Counted from the first letter of the stretch, positions 46,887 through 56,248 are shown. The stretch is 64,000 nt of DNA from Paenalcaligenes niemegkensis (GCF_022230885.1 NZ_JAKGCT010000005.1:124001-188000), one strand, 5' to 3'. The notes: generated from the letters alone by a model not told the origin. Numbers and translations are program-made.

Positions 46887-48012
46887 ATGATGAGCTTAGC
46901 TTTAGATGGAGCCATACACTACCATCATGGAAAATTTCCACCTGAGAAGTTAGATTATGAGAGGTTGCTGCCTGTCTTGCTTCGAGCTACAGATGCTATA
47001 GCAAGATATGATCAGATGCTAAAAAACATGCATAACAGTGAAATACTGTTAGCTCCTTTACGAAACCAAGAAGCTGTTATCTCATCACGAATGGAAGGTA
47101 CCGTAAGTACCATGGATGAGATTTTGAAGTATGAGGCAGATCATCAAAATGGCGAGTCAGGCAATATTGAGAACGTAAGATCTGAAGTTATAGAAACTAT
47201 TTTATATCAGCGCTCTTTAAAATTGGCTCAGCAAGCTTTGCTTGATGGATATCCTATAACGCAGTCAATGGTTAAATCTCTGCACCAGCGTCTGTTGTCA
47301 TTTGGAAGAGGGGCGAGAAAATCTCCGGGTGAATTCAAAACAGAGCAAAACTATCTTGCTGATCGATCCAGAAAAAAATTCTATTTGTGCCAATTAGCCC
47401 TGAAAAATTACAAGATGGATTGGATGACCTCTTTGACTATATAAAAAACAGCCCTATGCCCAGTTTGCTGAAAGCTGCTATTTCACACCTTGAGTTTGAG
47501 GCGCTGCATCCTTTTAAAGATGGTAATGGCCGTATTGGACGTATGCTAATTACTCTAATGCTCTGGCAGGCAAAAACCATTTCTGAGCCACACTTTTATA
47601 TTAGTGCGTATTTTGAAGAGAACAAAGATCTCTATATTGACACGATGAGGTTAGTCTCAGAGACAGGCGACTGGAGTGAATGGTGCATGTTTTTTTAGAA
47701 GCTGTAGAGCAGCAGGCAATTAGTAATTTGTCTATCGCCGAGAGCATTAGTGCTCTTTATGAGGAGATGAAGAAAATTTTTGCCGATACTCTTTCCTCTA
47801 AATGGAGTGTAACGGCCTTAGATTTTGTTTTTACAAATCCCGTTTTTAGAAATAATAAATTCACTTCTCAAAGTGGGATCCCACCAGCTACAGCAGCAAG
47901 ATTTACGCGCTCTATGCTCGATAAAAATATAATAATTACGTTGGAAGAGTCCGCGGGGAATAAGCCTGCGCTGTATTCTTTTGAACCTCTTTTAAACTTA
48001 GTAAGAGTGTGA
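46887..48012 (+). CDS. Fic-family protein with N-terminal inhibitory motif and C-terminal winged helix, two frame breaks as assembled
   Basis: A class II Fic protein, which transfers AMP or a related group to target proteins. The inhibitory helix motif is SSRMEGT (S-x-x-x-E-G) and the active-site motif is HPFKDGNGRIGR. The frame breaks twice: adding an A to the A7 run at 47372-47378 gives DRSRKKILFVPISPEKLQDG, and adding a T to the T7 run at 47690-47696 joins EWCMFF to LEAVEQQA. The C-terminal 100 residues contain a winged helix (KFTSQSGIPPATAARFTRSML). Restored length is about 375 residues from 46887, or 391 from an ATG at 46839. The earlier start would lie inside the dyad. The module is much more AT-rich than its neighbours, suggesting transfer. 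Confidence 0.85.
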
Positions 48013-48023
48013 TCTCTGACAGT

Positions 48024-48109
48024 GTCTGTTACGTAATTTGGACTGATCTTGGCTGAAGCGTCGATGGCAATCAGTCTGGAAGCATCTTAACATCGAGTTT
48101 TTCGGCGCC
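48024..48109. repeat. Imperfect direct repeat, right copy
   Basis: A diverged copy of 46513-46599 lying just after the Fic stop codon. It still contains a recognisable version of the M20 C-terminal codons (cgtaatttggactga), though no M20 gene precedes it. It therefore looks like the far edge of an inserted or duplicated segment. Confidence 0.75.
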
Positions 48110-48118
48110 GTACCGTAT

Positions 48119-48634
48119 TTAGCTATTAACGGAATCCGGCGTTTCGAATCGTTCAAGATGGCCGATGCGGGCGCCTGCTTCACTCCAACTCTCGATCGGC
48201 AGGTCAATGACGGCAAGGCCTGCCGTGGGGTATCCGAGTTGAAAGCGGGATAGCACAGAGGGGCGTCCTGTTTCAATAAGAGTCTGGGCCAAGTGCTCAA
48301 AGCCCGGGTTGTGCCCAATAAGCAGCAAGACGTGAACAGAGGCTTCAGTTTCCTTTATGGCTTGGCAGATGTCGTCAACTGATGCCTCATAAATGCGAGG
48401 GTCATTGCGCTGATCAATGTGTGAAGCAAAAGCCGGTTGTACAAGCTGCCAGGTTTCTTGGGTGCGGCGCGAGGTTGAAACAATGGCCAGATCGGGAACA
48501 AGCCCTTCTTTAGCCATGTACTCTCCCATGACTGTACTCTGTGATCGGCCACTTTTTGCCAGTGGTCGTTCGTGGTCGCTGACCGCATTTGGCCTGTCGG
48601 CTTTGGCATGGCGAAGAAGTATTAAGCGACGCAT
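48119..48634 (-). CDS. sixA: Phosphohistidine phosphatase SixA
   Basis: A 171-residue histidine-phosphatase-superfamily protein. I start it at the ATG 48634, with AGGAAAAC upstream; the TTG at 48652 is less likely. The RHG motif LILLRHAKAD contains R8 and H9, a second conserved region is STSRRTQETW, and the GHNPGFEHLAQTL motif holds the other histidine. This is the SixA arrangement. SixA dephosphorylates histidine phosphotransfer proteins such as ArcB or NPr. It stands alone, converging on the Fic module. Confidence 0.9.
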   Translation of the reverse strand: MRRLILLRHAKADRPNAVSDHERPLAKSGRSQSTVMGEYMAKEGLVPDLAIVSTSRRTQETWQLVQPAFASHIDQRNDPRIYEASVDDICQAIKETEASVHVLLLIGHNPGFEHLAQTLIETGRPSVLSRFQLGYPTAGLAVIDLPIESWSEAGARIGHLERFETPDSVNS

Positions 48635-48710
48635 AGATGTTTTCCTGGGCAAGGATTGCTTGAGTTTCGAATAGCCATGTTAGCAATAAGACAACGATAA
48701 CTCTAAACGC

Positions 48711-48741
48711 AAAAAAGGCACTATATCGTAGATATAGTGCC
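48711..48741 (-). terminator. Rho-independent terminator for tRNA-Thr
   Basis: GGCACTATATC and GATATAGTGCC are perfect 11-bp arms around GTA. On the minus strand the hairpin is followed by TTTTTT, a classical terminator 20 bp after the tRNA gene. Confidence 0.9.
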
Positions 48742-48760
48742 TTCTTCTTACTGCAAATAC

Positions 48761-48836
48761 TGGTGCCGGCTAAAGGAGTCGAACCCTCGACCTTCGCATT
48801 ACAAGTGCGCTGCTCTACCAACTGAGCTAAGCCGGC
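48761..48836 (-). tRNA. tRNA-Thr (anticodon TGT)
   Basis: Read on the minus strand, a 76-base cloverleaf with 7-bp acceptor stem GCCGGCT/AGCCGGC, the D-loop TTAGCTCAGTTGGTAGAGC, anticodon arm with loop CTTGTAA (anticodon TGT, reading ACA) and the T-arm GTTCGAC. The 3' CCA is encoded (TGG at 48761-48763 on the plus strand). TGT identifies threonine. A terminator follows at 48711-48741. No integrase or attachment site is visible next to it. Confidence 0.97.
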
Positions 48837-48915
48837 GAACTAAGAATTATACAAGAATTTTATAAAAAGGAAAGGGTTATTTCCTACTTTAAGAAAACAA
48901 CCCTTTTTAATGCCT

Positions 48916-50925
48916 TTAAGTTGTTGCTTCGCCCTGAGGATCGTTGTCATGGACCAGATGCAGGAAGTGACGATGACGCTCGTATTGATCAAGAATGTCG
49001 CCAATGACTTCGTCTTCTGTCCAGCCCATGATGTCATAGTCCTGGCCACCTTCGATCATGAAAACCTCGGCCCGATAATACACTTGAGCATCCGGGTTTT
49101 TCGCATCGGCGGGGGTGAGCGTGGGCCTGTTTTCTGAAATTGGCCGCACAGTATAGTGAAAGTCTTGATATTCACCGTGATGCTCTACATTCAGTTGCCA
49201 GCCGGCCTCGATGTCCTCATCGGCTTCCGATTGGCTAACGGTGGCATCAAACCCAGCTTTACGCAGTTCGCTGCACACGGCCTGCATGGCTGGTTTCACT
49301 GTCGTGTCCATGAAACGCAGTACCTGATCGCGCTTGGGCATGATGATCAAGTTACGCAGCCGTTTCTGCCACGACTGACCAGCAACCAAAGGCTGCGAGC
49401 GAGCTACTGTTTGATAACGTATCTGTCGCTTGGTCGCATCCAGCTTCAATGCCTTGAACAGCCCAAACATGGCGATTAACAAGATGATCGAGAATGGCAA
49501 TGCGCTGGCAATGGTGGCGGTTTGCAGCGCCTGGAGACCATCGGCCAATAGCAGCGCAATGGCTACAACACCTGTCAGGCTCGACCAGAATACTCGTTGC
49601 CACACTGGAGAGGGCATTCCTTCCTTGGATGCCAGCAAATCAATCACCAGAGCGCCTGAATCAGCTGAGGTCACGAAGAACACCACCACCATAATAATAG
49701 CTATCAGGGAGGTAATGCTCGCCAGGGGCATCTGTTCAAGGAATACAAACAGGGCCTGAGACGTATCGCCTTGTACAACGTTGGCAAAGTCCTGCAAGCC
49801 TCCTACGAGAATATAGTAGATGGCCGTATCACCGAATACCGTCATCCACAGCAAGGTAAAGCCAGCGGGTACCAGTAATACGCCGCGAACAAATTCGCGA
49901 ATAGTACGGCCGCGCGAGATACGGGCAATGAACAGACCAACAAAAGGCGACCAGGAAATCCACCAGCCCCAATAGAATAATGTCCAGCCACCAATCCAGT
50001 CGTTCGGTTCGTAGGCGTATAAGTTAAAGGTTTTACTGACGATATCAGCGAGATAAGAGCCGGTGTTCTGTACAAATGCTTGTAGCAAAAAGACGGTTGG
50101 GCCCAGAATCAGCACAAACAGCAGTAACAGTACGGCGAAGCCAAGATTGAGCTGGGAGAGGATTTTAATACCCCGATCAAGCCCGCTGGCTACTGAAACT
50201 GTTGCCAGGCCGCAAGCAATAATGATCAGGATAATTTGTGTACTGATGCCAACGGGCACATCAAACAAGTACTGTAGACCACTGTTAATCTGTGCGACAC
50301 CAAACCCTAGCGATGTTGCTACGCCAAAAACGGTACCGATAATGGCAAAGATATCTACTGCCTGACCGATGCGCCCATGAATCCGGTCGCCAATCAGCGG
50401 ATACAGGGCCGAACTTAATTTTAACGGCAAGCCATGTCGGTAGCTGAAAAAAGCCAGAATCAGGCCAACGATGGCGTAGATCGACCACGCATGCAGGCCC
50501 CAATGGAAGAAGGTGATGTTCATGGCCTCGCGGGCCGCCAGGGCAGTGCCACCCGTGCCAACCGGCGGGTCCACGAAGTGCATGACGGGCTCTGCTACAC
50601 CAAAGAACATAAGCCCGATGCCCATGCCGGTGGAAAACAGCATAGCAAACCACGTGGTGTCTTTATAGTCGGCCTGAGAGTGATCGGGCCCTAGTTTGAT
50701 ATCACCATAGCGGCTAATTGCCAAAAATATCGTAGCCAATAGAATAATGGCAACGGTGACGATGTAAAACCAGCTGACGTTAGTCAGAATCCACTCTTGT
50801 GTTTGCCCAAAGACCCTTTGGGTGAAATCAGAAGCAAAAATCGCAAAGCCAACCAAAATAAGGATGAGCGCTGCGGCGGAGAAAAAGACGGGCGGATTTA
50901 TGCTCGTTTGCTTAAAGGGCTTCAC
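48916..50925 (-). CDS. betT: BCCT-family choline/glycine betaine-type transporter
   Basis: A 669-residue carrier with twelve membrane segments and a long hydrophilic C-terminal tail of about 150 residues, the layout of BetT. Family motifs: STGMGIGLMFFGVAEPVMHF, the glycine-rich helix 3 region; HWGLHAWSIYAIVGLILAFF; and WTLFYWGWWISWSPFVGLF, the BCCT signature in helix 8. It imports a trimethylammonium-type osmolyte with protons or sodium. The C-terminal tail may sense osmolarity. The gene is divergent from the DpkA-like gene at 51040, with about 105 bp between. The exact ligand (choline, betaine or carnitine) is not certain. Confidence 0.88.
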   Translation of the reverse strand: MKPFKQTSINPPVFFSAAALILILVGFAIFASDFTQRVFGQTQEWILTNVSWFYIVTVAIILLATIFLAISRYGDIKLGPDHSQADYKDTTWFAMLFSTGMGIGLMFFGVAEPVMHFVDPPVGTGGTALAAREAMNITFFHWGLHAWSIYAIVGLILAFFSYRHGLPLKLSSALYPLIGDRIHGRIGQAVDIFAIIGTVFGVATSLGFGVAQINSGLQYLFDVPVGISTQIILIIIACGLATVSVASGLDRGIKILSQLNLGFAVLLLLFVLILGPTVFLLQAFVQNTGSYLADIVSKTFNLYAYEPNDWIGGWTLFYWGWWISWSPFVGLFIARISRGRTIREFVRGVLLVPAGFTLLWMTVFGDTAIYYILVGGLQDFANVVQGDTSQALFVFLEQMPLASITSLIAIIMVVVFFVTSADSGALVIDLLASKEGMPSPVWQRVFWSSLTGVVAIALLLADGLQALQTATIASALPFSIILLIAMFGLFKALKLDATKRQIRYQTVARSQPLVAGQSWQKRLRNLIIMPKRDQVLRFMDTTVKPAMQAVCSELRKAGFDATVSQSEADEDIEAGWQLNVEHHGEYQDFHYTVRPISENRPTLTPADAKNPDAQVYYRAEVFMIEGGQDYDIMGWTEDEVIGDILDQYERHRHFLHLVHDNDPQGEATT

Positions 50926-51039
50926 GATATAGTCCTATGTATTTTTAAGATGCGTCTCAGTGTATCAGGGTTGATTTGACTGAGATAGATCTAATCTTTT
51001 CTACTCTGTTTAGTAAATTTTTCTATAAAAGTGAAAGTG

Positions 51040-52059
51040 ATGGCGCCAATTCAATCAGAAAAACATATCTGGTTTTCAGAGGTAGAGGTACGTGAATTAA
51101 TTAGCACGTTTCTTTTAGCACAAGGCCTGAATCAGCCACAGGTGGACTCCATGGCCAATATGCTGACAGCGGCGCAGCGCGATGGCAGCTTATCTCATGG
51201 TTTACAAAGGTTACCGGGCACCCTGGATACCATGGCGCATCCCCGCTTTAATAAACAGGCTGATCCGCAGGTGCAGAACATAACTCCAGTGTTAACCCGG
51301 GTTGACGCACACCACGGTTTTTCGTGCTTGGCGGCTGAACGGGGGATGAGCTCGTTAATTTCATCAGCCCGTGATTTTGGAGTAGGGCTTTTGGCTGTGA
51401 ATAATGGTTTCCATTCAACAGCGCTGTGGCCGTTAGTAGAGCAAGCGGCGAACTCGGGTGTAGCCGCTATGTCTATGAATCCAACGCACAATTGGGTTGT
51501 TCCCAGTGGGGGACGGAGTGCACTTTTAGGTACAAATCCAATTGCTTTTGCATGGCCACGTCCGAACAGCCGGCCTTATGTCTTTGACTTTGCGACTTCG
51601 GCCGCTGCTCGCGCCGATATTGCGATGGCCAGAAATAAGCAACAGCAGATTCCCGATGATTGGGGCCTTGATAGAAATGGCCAGGCAACGACAGATCCGG
51701 CTGAAGTTCTGGCGGGCTCCATGCTTCCGTTCGGTGCCCATAAAGGTTCGGCCATTTCTACAATGATTGAGTTGCTGGCAGGCCCCATGATTGGAGACCG
51801 GAGTAGCTACCAGTCCAAACAGTTTGACGCTGATGCGGATGCGGCCCCGTGTCACGGTGAGTTATTTATTGCCTTCTCTCCTGAGTTAACCGGAGGACCA
51901 GACGCACTGCATGAGGCTGAGGCTATTTTTAATGGCTTTACGGACCAAGGGGCCCGGTTGCCAGGCAACCGACGCTATCAAGCGCGTGACACGAGCGCTA
52001 GGATGGGGATTCCAGTTTCAGTTGCATTGATGAACCGTATACGTTCGCTAATACCCTAG
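51040..52059 (+). CDS. dpkA: Malate/L-lactate dehydrogenase-like (LDH2) reductase, probably delta1-piperideine-2-carboxylate reductase
   Basis: A protein of about 339 residues in the LDH2/MDG2 oxidoreductase family. The family stretches are MLTAAQRDGSLSHGLQRLPG, HHGFSCLAAERGM, VNNGFHSTALWPLVEQAA, GGRSALLGTNPIAFAWPR and FGAHKGSAISTMIELLAGPM. The resemblance is strongest to DpkA, which reduces piperideine-2-carboxylate or pyrroline-2-carboxylate to L-pipecolate or L-proline in D-lysine and D-proline use. ATG at 51040 is chosen; an in-frame GTG at 51031 is also possible. It is divergent from the BCCT carrier and stands alone. Malate or ureidoglycolate dehydrogenase are alternatives. Confidence 0.8.
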   Translation: MAPIQSEKHIWFSEVEVRELISTFLLAQGLNQPQVDSMANMLTAAQRDGSLSHGLQRLPGTLDTMAHPRFNKQADPQVQNITPVLTRVDAHHGFSCLAAERGMSSLISSARDFGVGLLAVNNGFHSTALWPLVEQAANSGVAAMSMNPTHNWVVPSGGRSALLGTNPIAFAWPRPNSRPYVFDFATSAAARADIAMARNKQQQIPDDWGLDRNGQATTDPAEVLAGSMLPFGAHKGSAISTMIELLAGPMIGDRSSYQSKQFDADADAAPCHGELFIAFSPELTGGPDALHEAEAIFNGFTDQGARLPGNRRYQARDTSARMGIPVSVALMNRIRSLIP

Positions 52060-52279
52060 AAGATTGTTGAATAGCCAAGCTGATAAAAACGAAAAGGTCA
52101 AACAATGGTGCCCCTTAAGACTCATGCGCAGCTTTTATTATGCTATTTAGTTATATAGGAATGAATACAAAATTGTTCGGTTTCATATTCCTGTTACGCA
52201 TAATGAACCCAAGCTTCTTTAACAAATTGCTTAAGCAGCAGGGTTAAAGCCTGTTGAGGCAAACTTCCAGGGTAAATCA

Positions 52280-53284
52280 ATGAAACTAAGAAAAATTGTA
52301 CTGTCAGCCGCTGTTGTTGCGAGTGCATTTGCCACTACGGTGGGCGCGCAAACCACCTTGTTGAATGCCTCGTTTGACGTTGCTCGGGAAACTTTTGCAG
52401 CGGTAAACCCGAAGTTTGTTGAGTATTGGAAGAACAAAACAGGTGAAGATATAAAAATTGACCAGTCCTTTGCGGGCACATCTCGTCAAGCGCAGGACAT
52501 CATTCAGGGTAAAAAAGTAGATACCGTTACTTTTAATCAAGTCACCGATATCGAGATTTTGGCCGAGCGCGGCATTGTGGCTAGCGACTGGGCACAACGA
52601 TTTCCTAACAATAGTTCGCCTTACTACAGCACCATCGCGTTTTTGGTGCGCAAAGGTAACCCCAAAAACATTCAGTCTTGGGATGATCTGATCCGCGATG
52701 ACGTAAAACTCGTGTTCCCCAACCCCAAAACCTCGGGTAACGCGCGTTACACTTACCTGGCATCATGGCTATATGCTCACGACAAGTTTGGTGGTGACGA
52801 AGCGAAAATCAAAGAATTCGTAACTAAAGTGCTGTCTAACGTTGAAAGTTTTCCCACAGGCGGACGCGGGGCCACAGTAGCCTTTGCGCAAAATGGTCAG
52901 GGCGACGTGCTGCTGACGTTCGAATCTGAAGTGATCAACATCGCAAACGGTGACGAATTTAAATCTGATGAACTTGAAGTTGTGGTTCCACCGGTTAGCG
53001 TATTGGCCGAGTTCCCCGTTGCGGTAGTCGATAAAGTCGTTGATGCCAAGGGTACCCGAGAGCAGGCAACCGAATATTTGCAGTTTCAGTACACACCCGA
53101 GATCCAGCGTTTATTAGCGAGTTTTAACTACCGCGTCAACGATCCCGATGTGGTTAAGGAAAATGCGGATAAGTTCGAGGATGTAAAGCTTATTAATCCT
53201 ACCGACGTACTAGGCAGCTGGACAGAAATTCAAAGCAATCACTTTGCTACTGATGGTATTCTCGACCAGTTACAAGCTCAATAA
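52280..53284 (+). CDS. sbp: Sulfate/thiosulfate ABC transporter substrate-binding protein
   Basis: A 334-residue periplasmic receptor with a signal peptide ending at VGAQT (about residue 24). The sulfate-receptor family segments LLNASFDVARETFAAVNPKF, FAGTSRQAQDIIQGKKVDTVTF, TIAFLVRKGNPKNIQSWDDLI and NPKTSGNARYTYLASW are all present. It collects sulfate or thiosulfate for the permeases that start 13 bp downstream. The 220-bp gap upstream is AT-rich and could hold a CysB-type activator site, but I cannot point to one. Confidence 0.93.
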   Translation: MKLRKIVLSAAVVASAFATTVGAQTTLLNASFDVARETFAAVNPKFVEYWKNKTGEDIKIDQSFAGTSRQAQDIIQGKKVDTVTFNQVTDIEILAERGIVASDWAQRFPNNSSPYYSTIAFLVRKGNPKNIQSWDDLIRDDVKLVFPNPKTSGNARYTYLASWLYAHDKFGGDEAKIKEFVTKVLSNVESFPTGGRGATVAFAQNGQGDVLLTFESEVINIANGDEFKSDELEVVVPPVSVLAEFPVAVVDKVVDAKGTREQATEYLQFQYTPEIQRLLASFNYRVNDPDVVKENADKFEDVKLINPTDVLGSWTEIQSNHFATDGILDQLQAQ

Positions 53285-53297
53285 AATAACTTAGTTT

Positions 53298-54194
53298 ATG
53301 CCTACCTATAATCAGGTGGCCGCTTCGGGCGCAGCTACGGCTGCGCCCAAGTCACGTCCACGATTTTTCTTTAGACGGCCAGTCTTGCCTGGTTTTGGAC
53401 TTAGTTTTGGCGTTAGCCTTTTCTATTTGTCTATTATTGTGTTGCTGCCGTTGTCCGCCCTGCTTATCTACGTCAGCGATATGTCGTGGTCGCAGTATTG
53501 GCGTGCCATCAGCCACCCTCGTGTATTGCAAAGTTATAAGGTCACTGTCAGCGCCGCCTTTTACTCTACGGTCGCGGCCACGATAGTGGGGTTTTTAATT
53601 GCCTGGATTACCAGTCGTTATAACTTCTTCGGTCGCCGCATTATTGATGCGCTGGTTGATTTGCCGTTTGCGTTACCCACTTCGGTGGCGGGTCTGACGC
53701 TGGCTACCTTATTCGTTCCCAGCGGATGGCTGGGGCAGCTCTTTGCCCAATGGGACATCAAAATTGCTTACGCGTATCCGGGCATTCTGATAGCCATGAC
53801 CTTTACCAGCCTTCCCTTTGTGGTGCGGATTGTGCAGCCTGTGATCGAGGAGCTGGGCACAGAGTATGAAGAGGTTGCTCAAACGCTGGGGGCAAACCGG
53901 TGGCAGATATTTTGGCGAGTTATTGTCCCGCCGCTTATTCCGGCAACGGTAACCGGGGCTTCTCAGGCATTTATTCGCAGCCTGGGTGAGTTTGGTGCGG
54001 TCATCATGATTGCAGGTAATATCCCCTTCAAGACCGAAGTTACATCGCTGATGATATTTGTACGTCTTCAAGAGTTTAACTATCCTGCGGCAGCGGCAAT
54101 TGCATCTGTCGTCTTGATGGCGTCGTTGCTGCTGTTATTTACCCTTCAAGTTGTACAGGGGCGTCTGCTAGGCTGGCAGCGTCAACGATTATGA
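53298..54194 (+). CDS. cysT: Sulfate ABC transporter permease CysT
   Basis: A 298-residue membrane permease of the CysU/CysT family with six hydrophobic segments. Conserved parts are PGFGLSFGVSLFYLS, LPFALPTSVAGLTLATLF and the EAA loop EEVAQTLGANRWQIFWRVIVPP, with AFIRSLGEFGAVIMIAGN. It forms the channel with CysW; the two genes overlap by 4 bp (ATGA). The N-terminal 25 residues before the first helix are longer than usual. Confidence 0.92.
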   Translation: MPTYNQVAASGAATAAPKSRPRFFFRRPVLPGFGLSFGVSLFYLSIIVLLPLSALLIYVSDMSWSQYWRAISHPRVLQSYKVTVSAAFYSTVAATIVGFLIAWITSRYNFFGRRIIDALVDLPFALPTSVAGLTLATLFVPSGWLGQLFAQWDIKIAYAYPGILIAMTFTSLPFVVRIVQPVIEELGTEYEEVAQTLGANRWQIFWRVIVPPLIPATVTGASQAFIRSLGEFGAVIMIAGNIPFKTEVTSLMIFVRLQEFNYPAAAAIASVVLMASLLLLFTLQVVQGRLLGWQRQRL

Positions 54195-55021
54195 GAAAAA
54201 GTCCTCAAAACCTCGCTCAGTGGACGCAGGTCATCGTAGGAGCCGCACTGGTCTTGCTGTTGCTGGTGATCCCCTTGGCATTGATTTTCACGCAAGTCAT
54301 TGCAGGAGGATGGACGCTTTTTACGCAAAACATGCGCGAGGACTTCATGCTTCACGCCATTGGCCTGACGCTGTTCATCGCCGTGTTAACGGTTCCTCTT
54401 AATACCATGTTCGGCGTGCTGCTTGCGTGGTGCATGACGCATTATCAATTTCGCGGAAAAAGGCTGTTGAGCCTGTTCGTAGATATTCCGTACGCGGTAT
54501 CACCCGTGGTTGCGGGCCTTTGTTATTTGGTGGTGTATGGTGTCGAGACAGCAGTGGGACGCTGGTTCGTTGGACACAATATACAGCTGATGTTTGCATG
54601 GCCAGGTATTTTGCTGGTGACGATTTTTGTCACTGTACCTTATGTAGCTCGTATCCTGATACCCGTGATGCAGGCTCAGGGTAGCGATCACGAAGAAGCC
54701 GCGCTTAGCCTCGGGGCTAATGGCTGGCAAATATTCTGGCAGGTGAGTTTGCCCAATATACGCTGGGGCCTGATCTATGGTGTGGTCTTGACCAATGCGC
54801 GGGCTATTGGCGAATTCGGGGCCGTGTCAGTGGTGTCTGGCACCATCATGAATCAAACGCTGACCTTATCGCTATTGGTAGAGCAATTGAACAATGATTA
54901 CAAAACGGCGGCTGCTTTTACTGCCGCTGCATTATTGGCCTGCATGGCAATATTAACGGTTGCGCTAAAAAGCATACTCGAATGGCGCTTGCGCAATAGT
55001 GAAGCAGGTGCCCGGCGTTAG
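54191..55021 (+). CDS. cysW: Sulfate ABC transporter permease CysW
   Basis: A 276-residue permease with six hydrophobic segments, partner of CysT. Family landmarks are FVDIPYAVSPVVAGLCYLVVYG, the EAA loop EEAALSLGANGWQIFWQVSLPN and NARAIGEFGAVSVVSG. In most sulfate operons a CysA ATPase gene follows at once. Here the stop is followed by an 84-bp gap and an unrelated convergent gene, so the ATPase must be encoded elsewhere. Confidence 0.92.
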   Translation: MRKSPQNLAQWTQVIVGAALVLLLLVIPLALIFTQVIAGGWTLFTQNMREDFMLHAIGLTLFIAVLTVPLNTMFGVLLAWCMTHYQFRGKRLLSLFVDIPYAVSPVVAGLCYLVVYGVETAVGRWFVGHNIQLMFAWPGILLVTIFVTVPYVARILIPVMQAQGSDHEEAALSLGANGWQIFWQVSLPNIRWGLIYGVVLTNARAIGEFGAVSVVSGTIMNQTLTLSLLVEQLNNDYKTAAAFTAAALLACMAILTVALKSILEWRLRNSEAGARR

Positions 55022-55105
55022 GGTAGCGAGCGGGGCTGCATAGGCAATTTATAGCGCCAAAGCCAGCCCCCAAGCTCCTTTACTTACCGGGATCGCAGTA
55101 CAAGC

Positions 55106-56248
55106 TCATGGCAACGATTCGCCAGCACCAGAGCGCAGTATGATTTGCGTGATCTCGGAAGGACGCCCAAGCCGTATGGGCAGTCCGCTCCAGAGACCAG
55201 TGCCGTTACTGACATACATCAGCATGCTGTTCACCTGATACAGGCCCGAAACAAAACCTTCGTTGGCCCACTGCGTAAGCAGATGCGCGCCCAGAATCTG
55301 TCCACCATGCGTATGTCCCGATAATTGCAGATCGACTCCGGCATTGGCGTTGTCCACAGCGCTGACCGGCCGATGGCTTAGCAGAATCACCGGATCATCG
55401 TTAGAGGCGCCGTCCAGCGCAGCTGCCACATCTGGCAGGGGCTGGCCGAAGACAGCGGCGGCCCTGTCTGTGATGCCAGCCACAACCAGCTTGCGACCCT
55501 CATGCTCGATGGTCACATGCTGATTGAGCAGCATATGCAGCCCCAGCTTGTCGAACGCAGGAAGCCAGCTTAGGTAATCAACATAGTATTCATGATTGCC
55601 TGGTATGGCGAGTACGCCATATCGAGCAGTGAGTTTTTGCAAGGGTTTCATATCGGCATCGCGGGCTTCCGGCGTACCGTCAACCAGATCACCGGTAATG
55701 ACTGTCAGATCTGGGTTCAGTGCATTGGTCTTCGCTACGACTGCTTCCATCCACGGCGTTTGCAAGAGCTTGCTGGCATGCAGGTCGGTCAGCTGTACCA
55801 CGCGGAAGCCGTCAAGCTCTTGTGGTAGACGGGGCATCACTACTTCGATGGTTTTAATCCTGGGTACGCGTATGGCCTCCCAGACGCCTATGCCGGCCAG
55901 GATCAGTGCAGAAACTGCCAGGCCATACCGCCAGGCAGGTGTAGAAAGCAAGGCTTGGCCAAGCCTGGCAGAAAATGGATAGGATAATAGTCCTGCTATA
56001 TCGCTGATGAACAGCAGCATAGCAAGCACCAGTACAGCGCCAAACGCCCAGCCCAACATAATAATTACGGTTGTCGGAGCCTCGGGCGAGGCCATGGAAC
56101 CATACAGGGTGCGGCTTATCAAGTGGTGTTCAGCGATCAGCAGCAATATAACGGCAAGTAGCACTTTGGCTGTCCAGCCCCATGGAAGGGGCAAGACCAC
56201 GCGTGCGATCACGTATAAGGCAATAATTCCGGTGAAGACATGAAACAT
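55106..56248 (-). CDS. Membrane-bound metallophosphoesterase (YkuE/YaeI-like)
   Basis: A 380-residue protein. Four or so hydrophobic segments in the first 125 residues anchor it, followed by a calcineurin-like phosphoesterase domain: QLTDLHASKLLQT (D-x-H), VITGDLVDG (GD), IPGNHEYYVDYL (GNHE) and LLSHRPV plus LQLSGHTHGGQI (GHTH). These are all five metal-binding motifs. YaeI/YkuE-like enzymes act on membrane-associated phosphoesters, but the substrate here is unknown. It is convergent with the sulfate operon and follows the aldehyde dehydrogenase gene on the same strand, with a palindrome-rich gap between (about 56305-56375). Confidence 0.87.
   Translation of the reverse strand: MFHVFTGIIALYVIARVVLPLPWGWTAKVLLAVILLLIAEHHLISRTLYGSMASPEAPTTVIIMLGWAFGAVLVLAMLLFISDIAGLLSYPFSARLGQALLSTPAWRYGLAVSALILAGIGVWEAIRVPRIKTIEVVMPRLPQELDGFRVVQLTDLHASKLLQTPWMEAVVAKTNALNPDLTVITGDLVDGTPEARDADMKPLQKLTARYGVLAIPGNHEYYVDYLSWLPAFDKLGLHMLLNQHVTIEHEGRKLVVAGITDRAAAVFGQPLPDVAAALDGASNDDPVILLSHRPVSAVDNANAGVDLQLSGHTHGGQILGAHLLTQWANEGFVSGLYQVNSMLMYVSNGTGLWSGLPIRLGRPSEITQIILRSGAGESLP

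Noticed and set aside
47372-47696. Programmed frameshifting or phase variation in the Fic gene
   Set aside because: Two breaks of the same kind occur in it and nine more of that kind are spread over unrelated genes, so a common technical cause is more likely.
48711-48836. tRNA-Thr as attachment site of an integrated island
   Set aside because: No integrase, no repeated tRNA 3' end and a normal terminator directly follow the tRNA gene.
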